This document shows positions 7,584 to 14,677 of a stretch of DNA of 34,259 nucleotides, piece by piece. Under the pieces are notes generated by a model, which ran no database searches, was not told where the DNA came from, and worked only from the letters and a program-made list of their open reading frames with translations. Position numbers and translations under genes: made by a program. The DNA is from Microbacterium testaceum. Lineage in GTDB: Bacteria; Actinomycetota; Actinomycetes; Actinomycetales; Microbacteriaceae. Each line of letters opens with the position of its first letter. The stretch's first letter is position 1. The stretch lies in NCBI RefSeq assembly GCF_001476285.1, contig NZ_LDRU01000097.1, positions 1-34,259 of the forward strand, written 5' to 3'.

Positions 7584-8641
7584 GAGGCCGCTGCGTCGGA
7601 ATCGGACTCGGCGAGCATCTCCCGGACGAGCGGCAGGACGCGCGTGCCGTAGAGCTCGATGCTCGACATCAGGCGGTCGTGCGAGATCGACCCGCTGGCG
7701 AACTTCATCTGGAAGCGCGAGGCACCCAGCGTCCGGACGGTCGCGGCGATCTTCGTGGCGACCGTCTCGGGCGAGCCGATGTACATCGCCCCCTCGGGGC
7801 CGACGTCGTGCTGGAAGCGCAGGCGGTTGTACGCGGGCCACCCGCGCTCGCGACCGATGGTCGTGTTCAGCTCAGCGACGCCCTCGTAGGCCTCGTCCCA
7901 CGCCTGCTGGTCGGTCTCGGCCACGTGGCCCGGCGAATGCACCGAGATGGGCATCGCGGGCTTGCCGAACTCCTGCAGCGACTGCCGGTAGAGCTGGGCG
8001 AACGGCCGGAAGCGGGCGGAGGACCCGCCGATGATCGCGAGGACGAGACCGTAGCCGTATCGGGCGGCGCGCACGACGGATTCGGGCGACCCGCCGACAC
8101 CGACCCACGCCTTCAGCCCGTTCTCGGTCTTGGGGTACACGTCGGCATCCCGGAGCCCTGCCCGGGTGCGCCCCGACCAGGTGACCGGCTTCTCGTCGAG
8201 GAGGAGCGAGAAGAGCTCGAGCTTCTCCTCGAACAACTGCTCGTAGTCGTTCAGGTCGTACCCGAAGAGGGGGAACGACTCGATGAACGACCCCCGCCCG
8301 AGGATGACCTCGGCGCGGCCGTTCGAGACGGCGTCGAGCGTGGCGAAGCGCTCGTAGACGCGGACCGGGTCGTCGGACGACAGGACCGTGACCGCGGTGC
8401 CGAGGTGGATGTTCTTCGTACGCGCGGCGGCCGCGGCGAGGACGATCTCCGGGCTCGTGACCGCGAAGTCCTTGCGGTGGTGCTCCCCCACCCCGAAGAA
8501 CGACAGCCCGACCTCATCGGCGAGCACCGCCTGCTCCACGACGTTGCGGATGGTCTGCGCGTCGCTCTGCAACGACCCGTCGGGGCCGCGCGAGATGTCT
8601 CCGAAGGTGTCGAGGCCCAGCTCGACGGGGGTGGCGTCCAT
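7580..8641 (-). CDS. LLM class flavin-dependent oxidoreductase (luciferase-like)
   Basis: A 353-residue TIM-barrel protein of the bacterial luciferase-like monooxygenase family. Recognisable family stretches include FFGVGEHHRKDFAVTSPEIV, the segment IHLGTAVTVLSSDDPVRVYE, and NGRAEVILGRGSF with the Gly-Arg-Gly flavin-phosphate region. These enzymes use FMNH2 or F420H2 to oxidise small organic molecules; the cofactor and substrate cannot be assigned. The ATG at 8639-8641 is preferred over one five codons upstream because AAGGAGAT lies just before it. It is the first gene of a two-gene unit with the MFS transporter at 6249-7583. A small inverted repeat in the promoter region (8654-8674) may be an operator. 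Confidence 0.9.
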   Translation of the reverse strand: MDATPVELGLDTFGDISRGPDGSLQSDAQTIRNVVEQAVLADEVGLSFFGVGEHHRKDFAVTSPEIVLAAAAARTKNIHLGTAVTVLSSDDPVRVYERFATLDAVSNGRAEVILGRGSFIESFPLFGYDLNDYEQLFEEKLELFSLLLDEKPVTWSGRTRAGLRDADVYPKTENGLKAWVGVGGSPESVVRAARYGYGLVLAIIGGSSARFRPFAQLYRQSLQEFGKPAMPISVHSPGHVAETDQQAWDEAYEGVAELNTTIGRERGWPAYNRLRFQHDVGPEGAMYIGSPETVATKIAATVRTLGASRFQMKFASGSISHDRLMSSIELYGTRVLPLVREMLAESDSDAAAS

Positions 8642-8653
8642 GAGATCTCCTTG

Positions 8654-8674
8654 CATTCGGATGAATGAACTTTA
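8654..8674 (-). promoter_or_regulatory. candidate promoter/operator of the oxidoreductase-MFS pair
   Basis: TAAAGT (8669-8674, minus strand) could be a -10 element. Directly downstream, where transcription would begin, lies the inverted repeat CATTC-N4-GAATG (8654-8667). That position suits a repressor site. The half-sites are only 5 bp, so confidence is low. Confidence 0.3.
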
Positions 8675-8704
8675 CGCGAGGGGAAAACATTCCCCGGCAC
8701 GGAC

Positions 8705-8732
8705 GAGGGGCGTCGCCGTAGCGACGCCCCTC
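8705..8732 (-). terminator. terminator of the DUF885 peptidase gene
   Basis: Perfect 11-bp stem (GAGGGGCGTCG with its complement) and a 6-nt loop, starting 6 nt after the stop codon. No clear T-tract follows, but position and stability make termination likely. Confidence 0.6.
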
Positions 8733-8738
8733 GGGGGA

Positions 8739-10415
8739 TCAGACGGATGCCAGGGCGGCCCGCAGCGTGTCGAGACCGACGCCGCCGATGTCGAGGGCCC
8801 GCGTGTGGAACTGCTTCATCGAGAAGTCCGCGCCGCGGCGCTCCCGCTCCTCCTCCCGGACCTGCTCCCAGATGCGCTGCCCGACCTTGTACGCGGGAGC
8901 CTGTCCCGGCCAACCGAGGTAGCGATTGACCTCGAAGCGCACGAACTCCTCGCTCATGTTGACGTTCTTCAGCATGAACGCGAGCGCGTAGTCGTGGTCC
9001 CACGTGCCCGTGCCGTCGAGGCGCGGCTTGCCGAGGTGCACGCCGATGTCGAGCACGACGCGTGCGGCGCGCATGCGCTGCCCGTCGAGCATGCCGAGGC
9101 GATCCGCGGGGTCGTCGAGGTAGCCGAGCTGCTCCATCAGACGCTCGGCGTACAGCGCCCAGCCCTCGGCGTGGCCGCTCGTGCCCGCCAGGAGGCGGCG
9201 CCACGAGTTCAGCTGCGCGCGGTTGTACACGGCCTGGGCGATCTGCAGGTGGTGGCCCGGGACACCCTCGTGATACACCGTGGTCAGCTCGCGCCAGGTG
9301 TCGAAGGTGTCGACGCCCTCGGGAACCGACCACCACATGCGGCCGGGGCGCGAGAAGTCGTCGGTCGGTCCGGTGTAGTAGATCCCGCCCTCGTTGGTCG
9401 GGGCGATCATGCACTCGAGCTTGCGGATGGGCTCGGCGATGTCGAAGTGGGTGCGCGCGAGCTCTTCCACGGCCTTGTCGCTCGTGCGCTGCATCCACTC
9501 CTGGAGCGCCTTCGTGCCGCGGAGCTTGCGCGACTCGTCCTTCTCGAGGAAGGCGACCGCTTCTTCGACGCTCGCGCCGGGAAGGATCTCGTTCGCGATC
9601 GCCTCCTGCTCGGCGACCATGCGGGCGAGCTCTTCGACGCCCCAGTCGTAGGTCTCGTCGAGGTCAATCTCGGCGCCGAGGAACTGGCGTGAGTGCAACG
9701 CGTACATCTCGCGACCGACGCCGTCCGCCTCGCCCGCGACCGGGGCGAGCTCCGAGGAGAGGAAGGAGGCCAGGCCGTCGTAGGCGACGCGGGCGGCGCC
9801 GGCGTTCTGGTCGAGGTCGCGCGCGAGCGAGGCGGGCAGCTGCCCCTCGGCGGGCGCGGCGTTCCCGACGAACTCGGCGAAGAAGCCGGTGTCGGCGGTG
9901 TAACGGGCGATCTGCGCGACGACCTCGTTCACCTGGCGACGAGCGGGCACGACCCCCTCGGCGATGCCACGGCGGAGGGTCGCGACGTAGCCGTCGATGG
10001 CCTCGGGCAGCGCCTTCATGCGCTCTAAGATCGTGGCCCAGTCATCGACCGTCGCGGTCGGCATGAGGTCGAAGGTCGCGCGGATGTCCTGCGCGGGTGA
10101 CGCGATCACGTTCAGGTCGCGGAGGTGGGTCTTGGCCTCGTGCTGCTCGATCATCAGGTCGAGCTCGCGGACGAGGTCCATCTTCGTGACCGTGTCGATC
10201 GCGTCGACAGGCTCGGCCGCCTCGAGCGCGGCCTTCGTGGCGCGGGCGTCGGTGGTGAGGGCCTCGGCGCCTTCGGGGCTGTAGTCGCCGAAGCGGCCGT
10301 TGTACTCGTCGCGTCCGATGTAGGTGGCGAGCGTCGGGATGCGCTCCGCCAGGGTGTCGACCCACGCCTCGGCGATCGTGTCGATCGGCGTGGGGGTGCG
10401 TTGTGCGTCAGTCAT
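8739..10415 (-). CDS. DUF885-family zinc-metallopeptidase-like protein
   Basis: A 558-residue, largely helical, acidic protein without a signal peptide. Near residues 378-388 it carries YHEGVPGHHLQ, the DUF885 variant of the HExxH zinc motif, followed by GWALYAERLMEQLG (about 415-430), which supplies the likely third ligand region. These features make it a probable cytoplasmic zinc peptidase; the physiological substrate of the family is not established. The length is normal for actinobacterial members. The ATG at 10413-10415 lies 6 nt after TAGGCT, indicating a leaderless promoter within the 56-nt gap after polA. It may therefore be transcribed both alone and by read-through from polA. Confidence 0.88.
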   Translation of the reverse strand: MTDAQRTPTPIDTIAEAWVDTLAERIPTLATYIGRDEYNGRFGDYSPEGAEALTTDARATKAALEAAEPVDAIDTVTKMDLVRELDLMIEQHEAKTHLRDLNVIASPAQDIRATFDLMPTATVDDWATILERMKALPEAIDGYVATLRRGIAEGVVPARRQVNEVVAQIARYTADTGFFAEFVGNAAPAEGQLPASLARDLDQNAGAARVAYDGLASFLSSELAPVAGEADGVGREMYALHSRQFLGAEIDLDETYDWGVEELARMVAEQEAIANEILPGASVEEAVAFLEKDESRKLRGTKALQEWMQRTSDKAVEELARTHFDIAEPIRKLECMIAPTNEGGIYYTGPTDDFSRPGRMWWSVPEGVDTFDTWRELTTVYHEGVPGHHLQIAQAVYNRAQLNSWRRLLAGTSGHAEGWALYAERLMEQLGYLDDPADRLGMLDGQRMRAARVVLDIGVHLGKPRLDGTGTWDHDYALAFMLKNVNMSEEFVRFEVNRYLGWPGQAPAYKVGQRIWEQVREEERERRGADFSMKQFHTRALDIGGVGLDTLRAALASV

Positions 10416-10421
10416 CCTTCG

Positions 10422-10427
10422 AGCCTA
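10422..10427 (-). promoter_or_regulatory. leaderless -10 element of the DUF885 gene
   Basis: TAGGCT on the minus strand ends 6 nt before the ATG at 10415, inside the polA-DUF885 intergenic gap. Confidence 0.5.
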
Positions 10428-10471
10428 GGGAAGCGAGAGCGCCCGCGCACCCCGGCGCGGCGCGGTTCCGT

Positions 10472-13111
10472 TCAGTGGCCCGCTTCGTCCCAGTCGTCGC
10501 CGCGGCCGATCTGCACGTCGAGGGGCACCGACAGCTCGGCCGCGTCCGCCATGCGGGCGCGCACGATGCTCTCCACGGCATCCCACTCCCCCGCCGCCAC
10601 CTCGACGACGAGTTCGTCGTGGATCTGCAGCAGGACGCGCGAGCGCAGACCCGCGGATGCCAACTCCTCGCGGATCCGGAACAGGGCGACCTTCATGATG
10701 TCGGCGGCGCTGCCCTGGATCGGGGCGTTGAGGGCCGCGCGCTCGGCGTTCTCGCGCAGCACGCGGTTCATGCTGGTGAGGTCGGGGAACGGGCGCCGGC
10801 GGCCGAAGATCGTCTCGGTGTATCCGTCTTGGCGAGCCTGCTCGACCGAGCCGCGCAGGTAGTCGCGGACCGCACCGAAACGCGCGAAGTACTCGAGCAT
10901 GAGCTTCTTGGCCTCGGACTGCTCGATGCGCAACTGCTTGGAGAGACCGAAGGCCGACAGACCGTAGACGAGGCCGTACGACATCGCCTTGACCTTCGTG
11001 CGCATCGCGGGCGTGACCTCGGACGGCTCGACGCCGAACACGCGCGCGCCGACGAAGCGGTGCAGGTCTTCGCCCGAGTTGAACGCCTCGATGAGGCCGG
11101 GGTCGCCCGAGAGGTGCGCCATGATGCGCATCTCGATCTGCGAGTAGTCGGCCGTGAGGAGGGTCTCATAGCCTTCGCCCACCTCAAAGGCTGCGCGGAT
11201 GCGCCGGCTCTCCTCGGTGCGGATCGGGATGTTCTGCAGGTTCGGGTCGGTGCTCGAGAGGCGGCCGGTCTGGCTGCCGGTCTGCACGTACGTCGTGTGG
11301 ATGCGTCCGTCCGGCCCGGTGGCGGTGTCGAGGGCGTCGATGATCTGCTTCAGCTTGGTCGCTTCGCGGTGCTTCAGCAGGAGGTCGAGGAACGGGTGCG
11401 GAGCGCTCTCTTGCAGATCGGCAAGGGCCGCGGCATCCGTGGTGTATCCGCTCTTCGTCTTGCGCGTCTTCGGCAGCTGCAGCTCGTCGAACAGCACCTC
11501 CTGGAGCTGTTTGGGCGAGCCGAGGTTCACTTCGTGCCCGATCGCCGCGTACGCGTCGCGAGCGAGGGCGTCGGCGCGAGCACCCAGCTCCGCGGAGAAG
11601 CCGGAGAGCTTCTCATGCGACACCGCGACGCCGGCGAGCTCCATGTCGGCGAGGGCGGTCAGCGTCGGCATCTCGATGTCGTCGAGCACCTCGGCCACGC
11701 GCTCGGGAAGCTCCGCCCGCTGCGCCTCGGCGACGCGGCGGATGAACCAGGCGAGCTGACCCGGGGTGGCCCCCTCGGTCTCGGGGACGAGCTGCGTGGG
11801 GTCGGCCTCGGGGAGCTTCTCGTCGAGGTAGCGCTGGACGAGGTCGCCCAGCGTCTTGTCGGGGAAGCTCGGACGCACGAGCCACCCGGCCAGGATCACG
11901 TCCGACGAGATGCCGCCGAGCGCGAGCCCTTCGCGCAGAAGCGCCTTGACCTGCGGCTTCGCATCGGCCATGACCTTGGGCGCATCGGATGCCAACCACC
12001 CGGCGAGGGCGTCGCGCACCGCGGGCGACCAGGTGGCCTCGGCGGCGCTGTCGGCGCGGGCGAGGCCGATCTGCACCGGCGCTCCCTGCGCGAGGACGAG
12101 CGTGAGGCCGACCGTGTCGGTGGACTCCCCCGCCCAGGCGGCCAGGGCGTCGGCGTCGAGGAGAGCGGGCGTCGGCGCGGTCGCCGTCGGACGCGCCTCT
12201 TCGGCGCCGTCGCCCGCGTCGGCGCCGAGAGCGTCGAACACGCGCGGCAGCAGCGTGCGGAATTCGAGGCGCGCGAAGATGTCGCGCACGGCCTGGCCGT
12301 CGAGCGGCTTCATCTCGAGGTCGGACGGCCCCACGGGCAGCTCGACGTCGCGCAGCAGGCGGTTGAGCGCACGGTTTCGCTTCACCCCGTCGAGGTGCTC
12401 GCGCAGGTTGTTACCCACCACACCGGTGACCTTGTCGGCGTTCTCGAGCAGGGCGTCGAGCGAGCCCCACTGCGTCAGCCACTTCACCGCGGTCTTCTCG
12501 CCCACCTTCGGCACACCGGGCAGGTTGTCGCTCGTCTCGCCGACGAGAGCGGCGATGTCGGGGTACTGCTCGGGAGGCAGGCCGTACTTCTCGATGACGG
12601 CCGCCGTGTCGTAGCGCTTGAGCTGAGAGACGCCCTGCACGTTCGGGTAGAGCAGCGTGACGTCGTCGTTGACGAGCTGGATCGTGTCGCGGTCACCGGA
12701 GCAGACGAGGACCTCGAAGCCCTGGGCCGCACCCTGCGTCGCGAGGGTCGCGAGGATGTCGTCGGCTTCGAAGTCCTCCTTCTTCAGGACCGGGACCCCC
12801 ATCGCCTCGAGGCACTCCTGGAGAAGCGGGATCTGTCCCTTGAATTCGGCGGGCGACTCGCTGCGATTCGCCTTGTACTCGGCGTACTCCCGCGTGCGGA
12901 ACGACTGTCGCGACGTGTCGAAGGCGACCGCGAGGTGCGTCGGCTTCTCGGCCTTGACGAGGTTCACGAACATCGACAAGAAGCCGTAGATCCCGTTGGT
13001 GTGCTGCCCGTCTTTCGTCGAGAAATTGTCGACCGGGAGGGCGTAGAACGCCCGGTAGGCCAGCGAGTGGCCGTCGACGACGAGGAGGGTAGGCTTTTCG
13101 GCATCCGTCAC
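10472..13111 (-). CDS. polA: DNA polymerase I
   Basis: An 879-residue family A polymerase for gap filling, repair and RNA-primer removal. The N-terminal 5'-3' exonuclease (about 1-300) shows VVDGHSLAYRAFYALP, EADDILA, GDRDT and GETSDNLPGVPKVGEKTA. The central domain (about 310-480) has the 3'-5' exonuclease fold region but lacks the DxE and other metal-binding acidic residues, so proofreading is probably lost, as in several actinobacterial and Bacillus PolA proteins. The polymerase domain has motif A TADYSQIEMR (about 655), motif B KAMSYGLVYG (about 710) and motif C IHDELVVEV (about 835). The start is GTG at 13109-13111, with an in-frame stop a few codons upstream. TAGGCT sits 6 nt before it, suggesting leaderless transcription. 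Confidence 0.97.
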   Translation of the reverse strand: MTDAEKPTLLVVDGHSLAYRAFYALPVDNFSTKDGQHTNGIYGFLSMFVNLVKAEKPTHLAVAFDTSRQSFRTREYAEYKANRSESPAEFKGQIPLLQECLEAMGVPVLKKEDFEADDILATLATQGAAQGFEVLVCSGDRDTIQLVNDDVTLLYPNVQGVSQLKRYDTAAVIEKYGLPPEQYPDIAALVGETSDNLPGVPKVGEKTAVKWLTQWGSLDALLENADKVTGVVGNNLREHLDGVKRNRALNRLLRDVELPVGPSDLEMKPLDGQAVRDIFARLEFRTLLPRVFDALGADAGDGAEEARPTATAPTPALLDADALAAWAGESTDTVGLTLVLAQGAPVQIGLARADSAAEATWSPAVRDALAGWLASDAPKVMADAKPQVKALLREGLALGGISSDVILAGWLVRPSFPDKTLGDLVQRYLDEKLPEADPTQLVPETEGATPGQLAWFIRRVAEAQRAELPERVAEVLDDIEMPTLTALADMELAGVAVSHEKLSGFSAELGARADALARDAYAAIGHEVNLGSPKQLQEVLFDELQLPKTRKTKSGYTTDAAALADLQESAPHPFLDLLLKHREATKLKQIIDALDTATGPDGRIHTTYVQTGSQTGRLSSTDPNLQNIPIRTEESRRIRAAFEVGEGYETLLTADYSQIEMRIMAHLSGDPGLIEAFNSGEDLHRFVGARVFGVEPSEVTPAMRTKVKAMSYGLVYGLSAFGLSKQLRIEQSEAKKLMLEYFARFGAVRDYLRGSVEQARQDGYTETIFGRRRPFPDLTSMNRVLRENAERAALNAPIQGSAADIMKVALFRIREELASAGLRSRVLLQIHDELVVEVAAGEWDAVESIVRARMADAAELSVPLDVQIGRGDDWDEAGH

Positions 13112-13117
13112 TCCTCC

Positions 13118-13123
13118 AGCCTA
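13118..13123 (-). promoter_or_regulatory. leaderless -10 element of polA
   Basis: TAGGCT on the minus strand ends 6 nt before the GTG start. The GGAGGA in between abuts the start codon and is too close for a normal ribosome-binding site. Confidence 0.5.
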
Positions 13124-13181
13124 ACGAGGACCACGGACACTGCCCCGGCCCGGCCCCGATCACGGCGATGACACGAAGGCG

Positions 13182-13616
13182 ATGATGACGTCCACGACTC
13201 CCGATCCCCTGTCCGGCCTCGACTGGGTGAAGAAGCGCGGGATGGGCGCTCTCGCCGAGAAGATGGGCTTCGAATGGGTCGAATTCACCGTCGAGCGGTG
13301 CGTCGCCACCATGCCGGTCGAGGGCAACACCCAGCCCGTCGGTCTGCTGCACGGCGGCGCTTACGTCGTGCTCGGTGAGTCGCTCGGCTCGATGGCGGCG
13401 AACCTCCACGCGGGACCGGGCAAGCTGGCCGTCGGCATCGATATCAACGCCACTCACACGCGCTCCGCGACCTCGGGCCTCGTCACCGGCGTCTGCACGC
13501 CCATCCACCTCGGGCGGAGCCTCACGGTGCACGAGATCGCGATCTCCGACGATCAGGGGCGCCGGTGCTCGACCGTTCGCATCACCAACATGATCAAGGA
13601 CGCGCCGCAGGGCTGA
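13182..13616 (+). CDS. hotdog-fold thioesterase (PaaI/YbgC-like)
   Basis: A 144-residue hotdog-fold protein with the acyl-CoA thioesterase signature QPVGLLHGGAYVVLGESLGS. The His-Gly-Gly turn and Glu66 are the expected catalytic elements on the long helix. The family hydrolyses aromatic or branched acyl-CoA esters, for example in phenylacetate or menaquinone (1,4-dihydroxy-2-naphthoyl-CoA) pathways; the exact substrate is uncertain. Two adjacent ATG codons (13182 and 13185) are possible starts, with CGAAGG a few nt upstream. It diverges from polA across a 70-nt gap and is one of only two genes on the plus strand here. A composite repeat (13634-13724) follows its stop. Confidence 0.85.
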   Translation: MMTSTTPDPLSGLDWVKKRGMGALAEKMGFEWVEFTVERCVATMPVEGNTQPVGLLHGGAYVVLGESLGSMAANLHAGPGKLAVGIDINATHTRSATSGLVTGVCTPIHLGRSLTVHEIAISDDQGRRCSTVRITNMIKDAPQG

Positions 13617-13633
13617 GACCCGCGCAGCGGGCT

Positions 13634-13724
13634 GTGGCTTCGACGAGCTCAGCCACCTTGCTCGCGTGCTGCCGGGCTGTGCAAGCGACGGCCTGCGGAG
13701 GTCCCGGAGCGTGTCGAAGGGACC
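13634..13724. repeat. composite palindromic intergenic element (REP-like)
   Basis: Two imperfect palindromes flank a 43-bp spacer. The first (13634-13656) has ends GTGGCT and AGCCAC around CGACGAGCTC. The second (13700-13724) has ends GGTCCC and GGGACC around a GTGTCGAA core. Both contain TTCGAC/GTCGAA. From memory, similar palindrome pairs recur between genes in many Microbacteriaceae, so I read this as one copy of a dispersed element. It fills most of 13617-13748. Confidence 0.5.
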
Positions 13725-13748
13725 TGTACCCCCTCCCCCGCGAACGAA

Positions 13749-13778
13749 AAATGGATGCCACCGAAGTGGCATCCATTT
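13749..13778 (-). terminator. Rho-independent terminator of the ANTAR regulator gene
   Basis: Perfect 13-bp stem (13749-13761 and 13766-13778) closed by a UUCG tetraloop on the minus strand and followed by five T residues. It lies 16 nt past the stop codon. It is the most canonical terminator in the window. Its stem contains the genus-frequent word GGATGCC. Confidence 0.9.
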
Positions 13779-13794
13779 CGCGATGGGGTCGCGC

Positions 13795-14415
13795 TCAGCC
13801 CTTCTTGGGGGCCAGCTGCTCGATGATCGCCTTCGCGACGTCCTGCATGGTCAGTCGACGATCCATCGACGCCTTCTGGATCCAGCGGAAAGCCTCGGGC
13901 TCGGAGAGGCCCATCTTCTCGTTGAGAAGGCCCTTGGCGCGGTCGACGAGCTTGCGGGTCTCGAAGCGCTCGACCATGTCGGCGACCTCAGCCTCGAGCG
14001 TGATGATCTGCTCATAGCGGGCGAGGGCGATCTCGATCGCGGGCAGCAGGTCGTTCGGAGTGAACGGCTTCACGACGTAGGCCAGCGCGCCGGCCTCGCT
14101 CGCGCGCTCCACGAGCTCCTTCTGGCTGAACGCGGTCAGCAGGACGACGGGGGCGATGTGGTTCTTGCTCAGCTTCTCGGCCGCGCTGATGCCGTCGAGC
14201 TGGGGCATCTTGACGTCCATGATCACGAGATCCGGGCGCAGTTCGGTCGCCAGCTGCACGGCGGTCTCGCCGTCGCCGGCTTCACCGACGACGTCGTAAC
14301 CGTTGTCGCGGAGGATCTCGACGATGTCGAGACGGATGAGCGACTCGTCTTCCGCCACGACGACGCGGCGGGGGGCGGCGGGCGCGGAGGCCGGAGCGGC
14401 TTCTTGATCAGTCAC
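13795..14415 (-). CDS. pdtaR: ANTAR-domain response regulator (PdtaR type)
   Basis: A 206-residue two-domain regulator. The receiver domain (about 16-130) has acidic residues Glu22/Asp23, phospho-acceptor Asp67 in MDVKMP, Thr94 and Lys117. The ANTAR RNA-binding domain (about 140-203) has the typical AKGLLNEKMGLSEPEAFRWI stretch. ANTAR proteins bind paired hexaloop RNA hairpins and prevent transcription termination when phosphorylated. Its place between pyk and polA matches M. tuberculosis PdtaR (Rv1626), whose partner kinase is PdtaS; no kinase gene is adjacent here. The start is GTG at 14413-14415, 6 nt after TAGGAT, so probably leaderless. A strong terminator follows. Confidence 0.93.
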   Translation of the reverse strand: MTDQEAAPASAPAAPRRVVVAEDESLIRLDIVEILRDNGYDVVGEAGDGETAVQLATELRPDLVIMDVKMPQLDGISAAEKLSKNHIAPVVLLTAFSQKELVERASEAGALAYVVKPFTPNDLLPAIEIALARYEQIITLEAEVADMVERFETRKLVDRAKGLLNEKMGLSEPEAFRWIQKASMDRRLTMQDVAKAIIEQLAPKKG

Positions 14416-14421
14416 GTGACC

Positions 14422-14427
14422 ATCCTA
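14422..14427 (-). promoter_or_regulatory. leaderless -10 element of pdtaR
   Basis: TAGGAT on the minus strand ends 6 nt before the GTG start. Confidence 0.5.
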
Positions 14428-14519
14428 GGACTGGGAGGGCGCATCACCCGCGAGGAGCGTTGATGCGATAGAGGGCAAACGATACCGGGCCGACTCGGGA
14501 AGAGCCGACCCGGGGGTCG

Positions 14520-14600
14520 TACCGGTGGTGGGACTCGAACCCACACGTCTTTCGACAGAGCATTTTGAGTGCCCCGCGTCTGCCATTCCGCCACACCGGC
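14520..14600 (-). tRNA. tRNA-Leu (anticodon CAA)
   Basis: An 81-nt class II tRNA folds completely: 7-bp acceptor (first pair G-U), 3-bp D stem, anticodon stem GGGCA/TGCTC with loop CTCAAAA giving anticodon CAA for UUG codons, a 13-nt variable arm, and T arm GTGGG-TTCGAGT-CCCAC. The discriminator base is A, as expected for leucine. The 3' CCA is not encoded, so it must be added by the CCA-adding enzyme. It stands alone between the pyk terminator and pdtaR. Confidence 0.95.
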
Positions 14601-14639
14601 TCGTGCTCGCGAACTCCCAATCTACCGGGAGAACACGAG

Positions 14640-14670
14640 CGACGCGCGCCGGCGGAACCGGCGCGCGTCG
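14640..14670 (-). terminator. terminator of pyruvate kinase gene
   Basis: Perfect 13-bp GC-rich stem (14640-14652 and 14658-14670) with a 5-nt loop, 7 nt beyond the pyk stop codon. It lies between pyk and the tRNA gene; no T-tract follows. Confidence 0.7.
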
Positions 14671-14677
14671 TCGACGA

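Noticed and set aside
10403..13171. 922-codon plus-strand frame opposite polA
   Set aside because: Same kind of antisense shadow; polA motifs are clear on the minus strand.
13594..13776. 60-codon minus-strand frame beyond the pdtaR terminator
   Set aside because: It begins inside the terminator stem and runs through the palindromic repeat element; coding is unlikely.
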